From: Natrarchaeobaculum aegyptiacum
GTDB taxonomy: Archaea > Halobacteriota > Halobacteria > Halobacteriales > Natrialbaceae
Length of the DNA stretch: 64,000 nt
Assembly (NCBI RefSeq): GCF_002156705.1
Contig: NZ_CP019893.1
Span: forward strand, 806,001-870,000
Reading direction: 5' to 3'
Shown here: piece after piece, positions 33,001 through 41,562 of the stretch
Layout: each line of letters opens with the position of its first letter
Numbering within the stretch: position 1 is the first letter of the stretch
Notes under the pieces: model-generated
Told to the model about the DNA's origin: nothing
What the model saw: the letters and a program-made list of their open reading frames with translations, nothing else
Database searches by the model: none
Made by a program: the position numbers and the translations under genes

Positions 33001-34308
33001 TTACGGGTTCTCGAGCCCGCGGCGTTCGGAAACGACGTACTGAACCTCGATCGGGAGTCGCTCCTCACCCGGTGGCTCGATGGCCGCCGCGAGGTCGTCG
33101 GCCAGCCCCGGTTCCGGTTCCGCGTCCGGCCCGGCGACGGTGACGACGACGCGGTCGACCGACTGGATCGGATAGTCGTCGTCGAGTTCCACTGCGACGT
33201 CCTCGAGCGTGCGGTCGTCGTAGGCGGGATCTGCGAGGACGGCTTCGGCTTCCGACTCGGCTGCGGACTCGAGCTGGGTCGTCTGGAACTCGAGGACGGT
33301 GACGCCGGCCAGCGGAGCGGCGAGGACGAGCAGGCCGACCGCGAAGATAGTCGCATAGACGGCCGTCGGCCGTCGAGTCGGCGATACCTCGAACAGCCCC
33401 TGTGGGCGATAGCCAGCGATCCAGAGCGTTCCCAGCGCGGCGAGGTTGATCGAGAGGACGTTGACGACGACGAGGATGGCCGCGCCGAGTGCGGCACCGT
33501 ACATCCCCCAGGCGACCGTAATCCCGACCGCCGCGGCCGGCGGAATGAGTGCCGCGGCGATCATCACGCCGACGATTGCCTCCGAGAATCCGCGGGTGAG
33601 ACTCAGGATGCCGGCGATACCGGCCCCGAGCGCGACCGCCAGCGAGAAGACGTTCGGCGCGACGCGCTCTTGCAGTTCGGTGGCGACGACGATGTCGACG
33701 CCCGCGGGCTCGAGTCCCGCGAAGCGAGCGAGCGTCGCCAGTCCGATCGAGGCGACGATGACCAGCGTGACGCCGGTCAGCTGGTACCGAAACCCCGTCC
33801 GACGGAGCCGGTCGTCGCCCGTGACGATGCCGACGTTGGCCGCGAGCGCAGGGCCGAGCAGCGGGGCGATGACCATCGCGCCGATGACGACCGCTGGCGA
33901 GTCCGCGAGCAGGCCCGCGGTGGCGACGACGGCGCTGATGAGCAACATGGTGGCGTAGACTGGAACCGGCGGCGTGAGTTCGTCCGCTTTCGTTCGCAGC
34001 ACCTGTCTCGAGGTCCGAGAGCCAGTCTGTCCGCCGGTCCGGTACTGTTCCCGGAGCGTCGCGAACCGCTCGGAGACGACCGTCTCGGCGTCGATCACGA
34101 CGACGGTCGACTCGTCACCGATGCCGGCCCGTTTCAGCCGGTCGAGGATCGGTTCGACCGCCCGCGTCGGCACCGGAAACCGCACCACCGCGTCGTAGGC
34201 CCTGTCGCTGGTCTCGTCGCCGACGACGTAGTCGATCCCTTCGTCTTCGAGAATGTCGAGGACAGCCCGTCGGTTCCCCTCGGGAACGGTCACTTCGAGG
34301 TACCGCAT
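33001..34308 (-). CDS. DUF389 membrane protein (TIGR00341 family)
   Basis: The 435-residue protein from ATG 34308 starts MRYLEVTVPEGNRRAVLDIL, a soluble ferredoxin-like region of about 110 residues. Five to six helices follow with the family signatures SPAVVIGAMVIAPLLGPALA and SEAIVGVMIAAALIPPAAAV. A C-terminal soluble domain comes after about residue 330. DUF389 proteins are widespread and uncharacterised. The ATG at the family start is preferred over an in-frame start 18 codons upstream. Confidence 0.92.
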   Translation of the reverse strand: MRYLEVTVPEGNRRAVLDILEDEGIDYVVGDETSDRAYDAVVRFPVPTRAVEPILDRLKRAGIGDESTVVVIDAETVVSERFATLREQYRTGGQTGSRTSRQVLRTKADELTPPVPVYATMLLISAVVATAGLLADSPAVVIGAMVIAPLLGPALAANVGIVTGDDRLRRTGFRYQLTGVTLVIVASIGLATLARFAGLEPAGVDIVVATELQERVAPNVFSLAVALGAGIAGILSLTRGFSEAIVGVMIAAALIPPAAAVGITVAWGMYGAALGAAILVVVNVLSINLAALGTLWIAGYRPQGLFEVSPTRRPTAVYATIFAVGLLVLAAPLAGVTVLEFQTTQLESAAESEAEAVLADPAYDDRTLEDVAVELDDDYPIQSVDRVVVTVAGPDAEPEPGLADDLAAAIEPPGEERLPIEVQYVVSERRGLENP

Positions 34309-34446
34309 ACGGGGGCCACACTCGAGGCGCTGATAGCCCTTGGGGCGATTACTGCGCCACACGGACCCGCAGGCGACCGGCTCGAGGGGAGCAGGTGACA
34401 GGTGCGGCCGACCGGCGACGGTAACCGACGACGCCGCGTCTGACCG

Positions 34447-34532
34447 CTATAGTAGCCACTGCACGTCAGTGCACACCTGATCGCCAGACTGATCGGCGAT
34501 CAGTGTGTGAATCGTTGCAGTTGTTACTATAG
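34447..34532. repeat. 86-bp imperfect palindrome with CTATAGTA ends (possible MITE or structured repeat)
   Basis: The left arm begins CTATAGTAGCCACTGCA and the right arm ends TGCAGTTGTTACTATAG. The inner arms are TGATCGCC (34478-34485) and GGCGATCA. Pairing is strong over arms of about 39 bases with a few mismatches around an AGACTGATC loop. It lies between the start of a DUF389 gene and the end of a SpoIIM-like gene, so it interrupts no frame. Such palindromes are often dispersed non-autonomous elements; I see no second copy in the window. Confidence 0.7.
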
Positions 34533-34612
34533 TACCGTTCCAGGCGCCGACTGCGAGGTCGATCCGACTGACGCCGATCGGTTCGACCTCGCAGTTCAGA
34601 CCTGGACCGCCA

Positions 34613-36133
34613 CTAGAGGAACGGTCGCCAGTAGTACGGACTCACGAATCCCTCGACGAAGCCAGCGACCGCCAGCAGGATCCCGAGTCCGACGAGTACC
34701 CAGAACGCGCGTTCGAGGGCGTCCGCGAGGACGTCGGTGCTGGCTCGTCCCCTGAACGTGCGCCAGCCGAGGACACCGAGTCGAATCCCCAGCGCGCTGG
34801 CGATCAGGATCGCCGGAATCTCGAAGATGCCGTGGGGAACGACGAACGCCAGCAACTCGAGCGGTTCGACCTCGAGGCGGGCGAGGACGCCAATGTTGAG
34901 GCCGTTGAACACCACGGAGACGAGTGCCGGGACCGCGAAGACGACGCCAGCGAAGGCGGTGTTGATGGCGACGAGCCAGTTGTTCGCGAACAACTCGAGG
35001 GCGAACGCTGGCGGGATGATGCCCTCGATGCGCGCCGAGATCGACGCCGGGACGGTCCCCGCGAACGGTGCGGCCGCCCACCACCCCGCGTAAAACGAGG
35101 CGACGGCGAGGCCGAGGACGAGTACGTGGGTTCCCGGCGTCGCGCGGACGAACGCGACCAGTTCGCTCCAGCCGCGTCGAATCCCACGACGGAGCTGGGT
35201 CCGAAGGGATCGATCCGGCGTAGCGGGCGGTCTGAACTGGTCCCGGTAGCGCTGGTAGAGTCCCGTCTTGAGGAGGTCGAGCGCGGGGAACAACAGGAGC
35301 GAGGTCGCGAGCGTGACCGGCATCACGACCTCGAAGAAAACGAGTGCGCTCGAAACGACCCCGACCGCCATGATCGATCCGACGGAGATGGCGTAGTAGA
35401 ACGCCGCGGAGACCGGCTCTCTCCGGACGAATCCAGCGGTGTTCGAGAGCGAGGAGAATACGCCCGCGTCGTCGACGACGACCGCGACGGGAGCGAACGC
35501 GAACAGTGCCCGCACGACGGCGATGAGTGCGACCCACACCATGACCCCGAGCAGCGCGACCAGAACCGCAACGATCGGATTCGCGAGCGCGAACAGGACA
35601 GCGATGAACAGGACCGGCAGAAAGACGAGTGTGGTCACGACGATCCAGAGGACGATCTCGAGCACGTAGAGCAGGACAAACCGGACGCCGTACCGTCGGA
35701 AGCCAGCGATGCCGGCGGTCGTTCCACGTCGGTTCTGCAGTCTGGCGTGACAGGTTGCGAGCTGGCCGCCAGCGACGACCGCAGTGGCGATCAGGAACAC
35801 GCCGACGTAGACGATCGCTGCGAGGCCGAGCAGGAGCGACAGCGGAAGGGTCAACAGCGGCTCGAGAGCGTCACCGAACTCGACGATCCAGTCGCCGAAG
35901 GCCTCTGGATCGCCCTCGGGGTCGGGCATCTCCTCGACGCCGGCGAGAGCGGTCTCGACGACCTCGAGGCGGCCCGTCGAGAGGACGTAGAGGTAGGCGA
36001 CGACGACGGCGACGAACGGGACGACCTGGGCGACGAGAGGGACCGCGCTTCCGAGAAAATACAGCGGGAAGAAGTCCGCCGGGCGGCTGCGAAAGACGGC
36101 ACCGACGGCACGGAGGGGGTCGGAGAGGCTCAT
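34613..36133 (-). CDS. Polytopic membrane protein: DUF7847-like N-terminus with SpoIIM/DUF95 C-terminus
   Basis: The 506-residue protein from ATG 36133 starts MSLSDPLRAVGAVFRSRPAD. The first about 300 residues form six or so helices with two internal repeats, like haloarchaeal DUF7847 membrane proteins. Residues about 320-506 form the DUF95/SpoIIM domain (FAGTVPASISARIEGIIPP, FANNWLVAINTAFAGVVFAV, VVPHGIFEIPAILIASALG). SpoIIM relatives occur in membrane-remodelling or secretion-like complexes; in archaea the role is unknown. A longer start at 36184 lacks support. Confidence 0.85.
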   Translation of the reverse strand: MSLSDPLRAVGAVFRSRPADFFPLYFLGSAVPLVAQVVPFVAVVVAYLYVLSTGRLEVVETALAGVEEMPDPEGDPEAFGDWIVEFGDALEPLLTLPLSLLLGLAAIVYVGVFLIATAVVAGGQLATCHARLQNRRGTTAGIAGFRRYGVRFVLLYVLEIVLWIVVTTLVFLPVLFIAVLFALANPIVAVLVALLGVMVWVALIAVVRALFAFAPVAVVVDDAGVFSSLSNTAGFVRREPVSAAFYYAISVGSIMAVGVVSSALVFFEVVMPVTLATSLLLFPALDLLKTGLYQRYRDQFRPPATPDRSLRTQLRRGIRRGWSELVAFVRATPGTHVLVLGLAVASFYAGWWAAAPFAGTVPASISARIEGIIPPAFALELFANNWLVAINTAFAGVVFAVPALVSVVFNGLNIGVLARLEVEPLELLAFVVPHGIFEIPAILIASALGIRLGVLGWRTFRGRASTDVLADALERAFWVLVGLGILLAVAGFVEGFVSPYYWRPFL

Positions 36134-36235
36134 GGTTGCCCCATCATCGCCAGATAAGTTAAGGGAAGTGATCGATCTCGTCACCGATGAAGAGACCGGG
36201 AGAGCGGCGTATACGGAGAAGTTCGGTCAGCGGGG

Positions 36236-36511
36236 TCAGTTGTACGTCCGATCGTCGAACCCGTCATCGTCGTCGTCCCGGACCCCGTTCGAGAGCCGAG
36301 GGGTGAATCCGCCGGTCAGGATGACGGCGACGACGATGAGCGACGCGGCCAGGACGACGAAGTCGGCACTCGGGTCGTAGCCGGCCAGGCCAGCACCCGT
36401 CGAGACGACGAAGATGGTCACGGCGAAGACGATCGTCGCGAGCAGGCCCACGACGAGGATGCCGAGGACCGTCACCAGCAACCCACGGACGAGGCGGGAC
36501 AGGGATGCCAT
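36236..36511 (-). CDS. Small two-helix membrane protein
   Basis: The 91-residue protein from ATG 36511 (MASLSRLVRGLLVTV) has two membrane helices at about 8-35 and 48-70 and an acidic C-terminal tail. The family is not recognised. The short length, hydrophobicity and acidic tail are typical of real haloarchaeal small membrane proteins. Confidence 0.65.
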   Translation of the reverse strand: MASLSRLVRGLLVTVLGILVVGLLATIVFAVTIFVVSTGAGLAGYDPSADFVVLAASLIVVAVILTGGFTPRLSNGVRDDDDDGFDDRTYN

Positions 36512-36599
36512 CGTATCGACTCTTGGGACACCGGGCACGTAGGTGTTATCGTCCGTGACGGATCGGCGAAAAAAGACCGACGGCTCGAGTGTCGAGCCC

Positions 36600-36845
36600 C
36601 TATCCGAGCAGGTATCGCAGTTTCGAGTAGCGCTCGACCAGCGGTTGCCCGCCGACGCGCCGCTGTTCGACGACCCTGTCCAGCCCGAGGAACGCGAGCC
36701 CCATCGTGAGTCGGAGTCCGACGACGAACCACGCGCTCAACGCGTGGGGCTCTCCCTCGAGGGTCACGCCACCGTAGCGACTTTCAACCGATTTGCTGGA
36801 GTCGTTGACATCGTCGGTCACCTCTTGCGATTGCCGATTTTTCAC
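36600..36845 (-). pseudogene. Truncated DoxX-like membrane protein
   Basis: The 81-codon frame from GTG 36845 reads SRYGGVTLEGEPHALSAWFV then VGLRLTMGLAFLGLDRV, which resembles the N-terminus and first helix of haloarchaeal DoxX (thiosulfate:quinone oxidoreductase-like) proteins. The frame then runs into unrelated polar sequence and stops, so the remaining three helices are missing. It lies head-to-head with the rhodanese/metallo-beta-lactamase gene, a usual sulfur-metabolism neighbour. This is probably a relic. Confidence 0.45.
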
Positions 36846-37024
36846 CCATGCGCATTACTCGCTTTTCGGCCCCCATCTATTCGGAACGGTGCCATAGGTT
36901 TGTGCGGAATGTGATTTCCCATCCGAGATCCCCACCGTTCGTGTTTCGGGACTGGGTGAGAGTGTCCGCCCGAACCGGAGTGGGCTACGGACGAGACTTA
37001 GGGGATCGAAACCGTACGACTGGC

Positions 37025-38206
37025 ATGGTCACCACGCTCTCCCCCGACCGGCTCGCCGCGATGCTCGACGGCGACGAATCGTTCACGCTCGTCGATACGC
37101 GCCCCGAAGAGAGCTACGAGTCCTGGCGCGTCCCCGGCGCGATCCACTTCCCGTTCGGCCCGGAGGAGGAACTGGACGGTCGCCTCGAGGAGTTCGACGA
37201 AACCGTCGGCGACGCCGACCGCGTCGTGACGATCTGTGCGAAGGGCATCTCCTCCGGAAATCTCGCCACGCAACTCTCCTCGGCAACCGACGACCACGAG
37301 GTCAACGCGGTCGATGGCGGCATGAAAGGCTGGAGCGGCGTCTACGAGACCGCCGCGGTCGACGCCGGCGGCGACCTCACGATCGTTCAGGTCCAGCGCC
37401 GGGCGAAAGGCTGTCTGGGGTACGTCGTCGGCTGTGCGGCGACCGGCGAGGCCGTCGTCGTCGACCCCACCGCCGACGTCGAGGAGTTCGTGGTCGCCGC
37501 CGAGGAAGCCGGTCTCACGATCGACGGCGTGATCGACACCCACGTCCACGCCGACCACGTCTCGGGCGGCCGCGAACTCGCCGACCGCCTCGAGGTGCCC
37601 TACTACATGGGCGAGCACGCCGCCGACCGGGACGTGACCGCCGAGTTCACGCCGCTCGCGCACCTCGAGGTGCTCTCCGTCGGCGACCGCGAGGTGAAGG
37701 CGCTGTACACGCCGGGGCACACGAGCGACATGCTCTCCCTGCTGGTCGACGATCGAGCAGTGCTCACCGCCGACACGCTGCACGCCGAGTCGACCGGGCG
37801 AACGGAACTCGAGTTTGGCGAGGTGCCACGCGCCTTGGAAACTGGGAACGGTGAAACCGCGAGCAATGGCGAAGAAGGAGCCCGACTGCTCTACGAGACG
37901 CTCCAGCGGACGATCCTCACCCAGCCAGAACAGATACTCGTCCTCCCGGGCCACGTCCCCGTCACCGCCGAGGGCGAGTTCGACACCGGCACGCCCGGCA
38001 AACCAATCACGACGACGATCCACGACGCACGGACTGGGATCGACGTCCTGCGTCTCGAGGAAGACGAGTTCGTCGACCGGATGGCCGACGCCGGCGAGAA
38101 ACCCGCCAACTTCGAGGAGATCATCGAGACGAACCGCGGGACCCGGGAGCAGCCCCCGGAAGACCGCGTCGAACTCGAGATGGGGCCGAACAACTGCTCG
38201 GCGTAG
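37025..38206 (+). CDS. Rhodanese + metallo-beta-lactamase fusion (persulfide dioxygenase-like)
   Basis: The 393-residue protein from ATG 37025 has an N-terminal rhodanese domain (residues about 1-115, FTLVDTRPEESYESWRVPGA; active-site loop ICAKGISSG with the catalytic Cys). A metallo-beta-lactamase domain follows with the metal motif THVHADHVSGG and YTPGHTSDM, then a conserved tail ending LEMGPNNCSA. It resembles ETHE1/Blh-type persulfide dioxygenases that turn sulfane sulfur into sulfite. The broken DoxX nearby fits a sulfur pathway in decay or rearrangement. Confidence 0.9.
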   Translation: MVTTLSPDRLAAMLDGDESFTLVDTRPEESYESWRVPGAIHFPFGPEEELDGRLEEFDETVGDADRVVTICAKGISSGNLATQLSSATDDHEVNAVDGGMKGWSGVYETAAVDAGGDLTIVQVQRRAKGCLGYVVGCAATGEAVVVDPTADVEEFVVAAEEAGLTIDGVIDTHVHADHVSGGRELADRLEVPYYMGEHAADRDVTAEFTPLAHLEVLSVGDREVKALYTPGHTSDMLSLLVDDRAVLTADTLHAESTGRTELEFGEVPRALETGNGETASNGEEGARLLYETLQRTILTQPEQILVLPGHVPVTAEGEFDTGTPGKPITTTIHDARTGIDVLRLEEDEFVDRMADAGEKPANFEEIIETNRGTREQPPEDRVELEMGPNNCSA

Positions 38207-38568
38207 TCGAGCTGTGTGAGCCGCCGACTGGTGGCTCCACCATTCCACCTGCCCGAACAACCGAAATATTTACACATGCCAAGCACGTAATCAAAATGGG
38301 GCACGAGCCCTTCCTCCAGCGGAACAAACGGCGATCCGTAGCGCCTGTGGCCGAAGGCCGACCGGCGAACGGTTTCCACCGAGCCCGACGTGGCCGAGGA
38401 CACGGCTGCGACACGGCGATGACCCGGGCCGGAGCCGGCCGTCCGACAGGTCCAGTCCGCCGGATCGTCGCCATGCGGAAGCCCCCTGGAGGATACACAC
38501 GGGGTCGAGGCCGGCGACAACGCACGCAGTGCCGAAGCCGGTCGAAGAACTCGTGTGGACCGTTTCGA
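38207..38568. other. 362-bp stretch with a strong promoter-like site but no recognisable gene
   Basis: AAATATTTA at 38265-38273 is a good TATA match and is followed 23 bases later by ATG 38296. The frame from there is Arg-rich (MGHEPFLQRNKRRSV) and runs antisense into the SnoaL-like gene, so it does not look like haloarchaeal coding DNA. It may be an untranslated RNA or the site of a lost gene. Confidence 0.35.
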
Positions 38569-38916
38569 TTACCCCTTCCGCGCGAACGTCTCCAGTCTCT
38601 CGATCACCGGCGCTCGAGAGTCGTCGTGGCACTCGAGCGCGAAGAAGTCGGCGAACTCGAACAGTACCTCGTCGGCGTCGCGAACTCTGCCGCGCACTGC
38701 AACTCGATCGCCGTCGACCAGCACCGACTCGAGGTCGTGGCTCGTGTCGGGATTGGGCCGCTCCTCGCGCATGAACTGGACGAACGCCTCGCGGCTCTCG
38801 AACGTCCGATCCGGCCGTCGCTGGACGAATCCCGGAGCGAGGACTGACTCGAGGGGCCCGTACTCGTGGGCGTCGAGGGCGTCGTAGTACCGTCGAACGG
38901 TCTCGGGCGCGTCCAT
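38569..38916 (-). CDS. SnoaL-like/NTF2-fold protein
   Basis: The 115-residue protein from ATG 38916 starts MDAPETVRRYYDALDAHEYG, the helix-strand start of NTF2/SnoaL folds. FESREAFVQFMREERPNPDT and VLVDGDRVAVRGRVRDADEV follow. Such proteins are small-molecule isomerases, hydrolases or binding proteins. The function is not determined. The upstream extension (start 39012) is Arg/Cys-rich and rejected. Confidence 0.82.
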   Translation of the reverse strand: MDAPETVRRYYDALDAHEYGPLESVLAPGFVQRRPDRTFESREAFVQFMREERPNPDTSHDLESVLVDGDRVAVRGRVRDADEVLFEFADFFALECHDDSRAPVIERLETFARKG

Positions 38917-39027
38917 GCCCCCGACATTCGAGCGCGGGGGTAAAAGCCTGCCCTCGCTGCACCGACACCGCGTCGGTATACGCGCCGTTCCACGCCGCTT
39001 TTCTCTCACCACCTCTTACCCGGTCGC

Positions 39028-39528
39028 GTGGAGTGTCACGTCTACTACGAGGGCGACGACGACCCCGACAAGTGCACGGCCCGCCGCCTCGAGCGCTTCG
39101 ACGAGGCCGTCTTGCACCGCTCGATGCGGCAGGTCCCCTACGGGGTCGTGCTCAACCCCCACGCCGAACAGGCGCTCTCGCCGGCCGACGCCGCCGAAGG
39201 CCTCGAGACGCTCGTCGCCCTCGATTGCTCGTGGGAATCCGCGGAGGCCGCGGCCTTCCGGATGAACGGCGTCCACCGCGCCCTGCCCTTTCTGGTCGCG
39301 GCCAACCCGGTGAACTACGGCCGACCGTTCCGCCTGACGACCGTCGAAGCACTCGCCGCCGCCTGCTGCATCTTCGATCGCTACGATCGCGCCGAAGAAC
39401 TCCTCGAGCCGTTCCGCTGGGGCGAGACGTTCCTCACGCTCAACGAGGAACCGCTGCGCCGCTACAGCGAGTGTAGCGACTCGAGTGAGGTCGTCGCCGT
39501 ACAAGACGACTACCTCGCCGGGGAGTGA
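39028..39528 (+). CDS. tsr3: Tsr3: 16S rRNA aminocarboxypropyltransferase (DUF367)
   Basis: The 166-residue protein from GTG 39028 starts [20 protein letters not shown]. It has the family blocks [48 protein letters not shown] and [14 protein letters not shown]. Tsr3 transfers the aminocarboxypropyl group of SAM to N1-methylpseudouridine in small-subunit rRNA. The GTG matches the family start. L40e follows 79 bp downstream. Confidence 0.95.
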   Translation: MECHVYYEGDDDPDKCTARRLERFDEAVLHRSMRQVPYGVVLNPHAEQALSPADAAEGLETLVALDCSWESAEAAAFRMNGVHRALPFLVAANPVNYGRPFRLTTVEALAAACCIFDRYDRAEELLEPFRWGETFLTLNEEPLRRYSECSDSSEVVAVQDDYLAGE

Positions 39529-39576
39529 CCGCCGGTCGTCAGCCGCTCGCAGGACCCACCTGCCCCGGATCACAGC

Positions 39577-39586
39577 GGTTATATGC
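39577..39586 (+). promoter_or_regulatory. TATA-like box of the L40e gene
   Basis: GGTTATATGC lies 22-31 bases before ATG 39608, giving a leaderless or near-leaderless transcript. Confidence 0.5.
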
Positions 39587-39607
39587 CCCTCGGGCCAACG
39601 ACGGGGT

Positions 39608-39757
39608 ATGCCAGGATCCGACGCCGCCGACCGTCGAACGCTCGAGAAGATGATCTGCATGCGCTGTAACGCCCGCAACGCGGCCGACGCCGACCGCTGC
39701 CGCAAGTGTGGCTACGGGAACCTGCGCCCGAAAGCAAAGGAAAAACGCGCAGCCTGA
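39608..39757 (+). CDS. rpl40e: 50S ribosomal protein L40e
   Basis: The 49-residue zinc ribbon protein from ATG 39608 starts [20 protein letters not shown]. It has CMRC and CRKC knuckles and the basic tail [13 protein letters not shown]. It is basic while nearly all neighbours are acidic, as ribosomal proteins are. Longer in-frame starts upstream run through the promoter and are rejected. Confidence 0.95.
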   Translation: MPGSDAADRRTLEKMICMRCNARNAADADRCRKCGYGNLRPKAKEKRAA

Positions 39758-39828
39758 ACGCCGTCTTCTCCTCTCTTCGACACCGACGCTCGAGCCGCTG
39801 GCTCGCTCGAGCGTGCGTCGTCTCTCGA

Positions 39829-40440
39829 CTACTCGTCGGGATACTTCGGCTCCCGCTTCTCCGCCCGCTGCAGCGCCGTCTCTACCACGTCTCGAACGTC
39901 ACCGTGGAAGACGCCACCGTGGCCCGAATACATGTGCTCAACGCTCTCGGGCAGGCGCTCGAGCAGGTCCTCGATGCTCTCGATCAGTCGCTCACGGGAC
40001 TGGCCGGCCATGTCCGTGCGGCCGAAGCTGCCGTAGTCGAACGCACCGTCGTCGTGGACCACGACGTCGCCCGAGAAGAGCGTCGTCTCGGAGACGAACG
40101 CGACGTGGTCGTCGGCGTGGCCGGGCGTGTAGACCACGTCGAAGGTCTCGTCGCCGATCGTCACCGTATCGCCGTCGTCGATCGCCTCCGTGCGCAACGG
40201 ATGGTCGTCGTAGGCGTAGACGTCCGGGTCGAATTCCTCGACGACTGACTCGAGTTCGGCGACGTGATCGCCGTGCTGATGGGTGAGAGCGACGGCGTCG
40301 ACGTCCTCGACGTGAGTCCGGATCTGATCGATCACGCCGTCCCAGGCACCCGCGTCGACGAGCGTGTTCTCCTCGCCGACAGCGAGGTAGGCGTTGCAGG
40401 TGAACGTCTCCGCATCCGCGGTCACGTGACGTACGTCCAT
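39829..40440 (-). CDS. Metallo-beta-lactamase fold hydrolase (glyoxalase II-like)
   Basis: The 203-residue protein from ATG 40440 starts MDVRHVTADAETFTCNAYLA. It has the metal motif LTHQHGDHVAEL, then YTPGHADDHVAFV, LFSGDVVV and a final YSGHGG block. The pattern is that of small glyoxalase-II-like thiolester hydrolases. The substrate is unknown. It lies convergent to the L40e gene. Confidence 0.9.
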   Translation of the reverse strand: MDVRHVTADAETFTCNAYLAVGEENTLVDAGAWDGVIDQIRTHVEDVDAVALTHQHGDHVAELESVVEEFDPDVYAYDDHPLRTEAIDDGDTVTIGDETFDVVYTPGHADDHVAFVSETTLFSGDVVVHDDGAFDYGSFGRTDMAGQSRERLIESIEDLLERLPESVEHMYSGHGGVFHGDVRDVVETALQRAEKREPKYPDE

Positions 40441-40589
40441 ACCTGACACTCGAGGGCCGAGACAAAAATGCTGGTGCCCGGGCTCGCGGTGCCAGCGTGC
40501 AGCGGGAGTCGTTGTCCGCGAACTCAGTTCCTACCGACATCCCGGGTGACCGCGGAATTTTTGACACCGGAGGGAGTAGTAGAACGTGC

Positions 40590-40766
40590 ATGGGATTCGG
40601 GAGCTACGACGAATCCGAGCAACGGGACGTAGATACTGATTTTGACGACGACGACGCGGTATCGGCCGAAGAGAACAGCCACGAAGGAAGCATCGAGTTC
40701 GAGAACGGAGCCTCGAGCGACGAGTTACTCGACCGGTTACAGGAGATCAAAGAGAGCGAGGACTGA
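40590..40766 (+). CDS. DUF5786 family protein
   Basis: The 58-residue very acidic protein from ATG 40590 starts MGFGSYDESEQRDVDTDFDD and ends with a helix (SSDELLDRLQEIKES). The MGFGSYDESEQ start is characteristic of haloarchaeal DUF5786. The function is unknown. The in-frame upstream start at 40497 is rejected since the conserved motif begins at 40590. Confidence 0.88.
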   Translation: MGFGSYDESEQRDVDTDFDDDDAVSAEENSHEGSIEFENGASSDELLDRLQEIKESED

Positions 40767-40803
40767 CCCGGTGGCGGCGACCCGGCTCCGGTGATCCAAC
40801 ACT

Positions 40804-41376
40804 GTGATGAAATCTGGGGTTCGGGCACTCGGAATCGCCGAGTCGTATCAGGAAGACGCGAGCCACAGCACTCTCGCCGGAGCCGTCGTTCGCGCCGACG
40901 GCGTTCTCGAGGACCTCGATTACGTATCGTGTACGGTCGGCGGAACCGACGCCACCGACGCCGTGGTCGACCTCCTCGAGGGCCGTCTCCGGCCGGACGT
41001 TCGGTACGTCTTCTTCGGTGCCGTCGCCCCCGCGTGGTACAACGTCCTCGATCTGTCCCGAATCGCAGCAGTCGCCGACCGGCCGGTGCTCGCGGTGACG
41101 TTCGAAGCGAGCCCCGGTCTCGAGCCCGCACTCCGGGACGCGTTCTCGGGTCGGCAGCTGGAATCGCGACTCGAGACGTACCGATCGCTGCCCGACCGCT
41201 ACCCGGTCGAGATCGGTGAGAGCGAAGAGACGGTCTACGTCAGACATCTGAACTGCGACCGCGAGGAGGCCGCCGAGGTCGTCGACGGATTCACGCTCGC
41301 TGGCGGCCGTCCCGAACCGATCCGGGTTGCGAGCGTGGCCGCTCGAGCCGGTGATCGATACGTCGACGAGGGGTAA
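40804..41376 (+). CDS. DUF99 family protein (endonuclease V-like fold)
   Basis: The 190-residue protein starts at GTG 40804 or ATG 40807 (MKSGVRALGIAESY). The family signature appears as GIAESYQED, LAGAVVRADGVLEDLDYVSC, VVDLLEG and YVFFGAVAPAWYNVLDL. A conserved C-terminus follows (RHLNCDREEAAEVVDGFTLA, PEPIRVASVAARA). DUF99 proteins share the endonuclease V fold and are thought to act on deaminated DNA. It sits 186 bp before the uracil-DNA glycosylase gene, consistent with base repair. Confidence 0.92.
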   Translation: MMKSGVRALGIAESYQEDASHSTLAGAVVRADGVLEDLDYVSCTVGGTDATDAVVDLLEGRLRPDVRYVFFGAVAPAWYNVLDLSRIAAVADRPVLAVTFEASPGLEPALRDAFSGRQLESRLETYRSLPDRYPVEIGESEETVYVRHLNCDREEAAEVVDGFTLAGGRPEPIRVASVAARAGDRYVDEG

Positions 41377-41562
41377 GGCTGGCCGGCAGCTCGAGTGCGG
41401 TTCCAACGGGTCCAGAGCTTGCTGATCGCAGTGACGGCACGGAGGGTGTCGACGACGTCGTCGTCTCCGACGGCGACCTCGAGACGTAGCAGCCGAGCAC
41501 GTCCGGGAGAACTGCATACGGCGACCCGAAAGACGTAGTACGGTACCTCCCGACCGCCCGGT

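Noticed and set aside
31477-34398. 973-codon plus-strand open frame across the MATE gene and antisense to the DUF389 gene
   Set aside because: It is Arg/Asp/Gly-rich with no domain. It is a shadow of the MATE gene in another frame and the antisense of DUF389, a common artefact of GC-rich DNA.
37891-38968. Overlapping minus-strand frames downstream of the rhodanese/metallo-beta-lactamase gene
   Set aside because: They run antisense to that gene and out of frame with the SnoaL gene, with no motif or acidic bias.
41380-41530. Minus-strand segment LEVAVGDDDVVDTLRAVTAI between the DUF99 and uracil-glycosylase genes
   Set aside because: It has no start codon in context and continues antisense into DUF99 without a stop. 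It may be a gene relic but is too weak to annotate.
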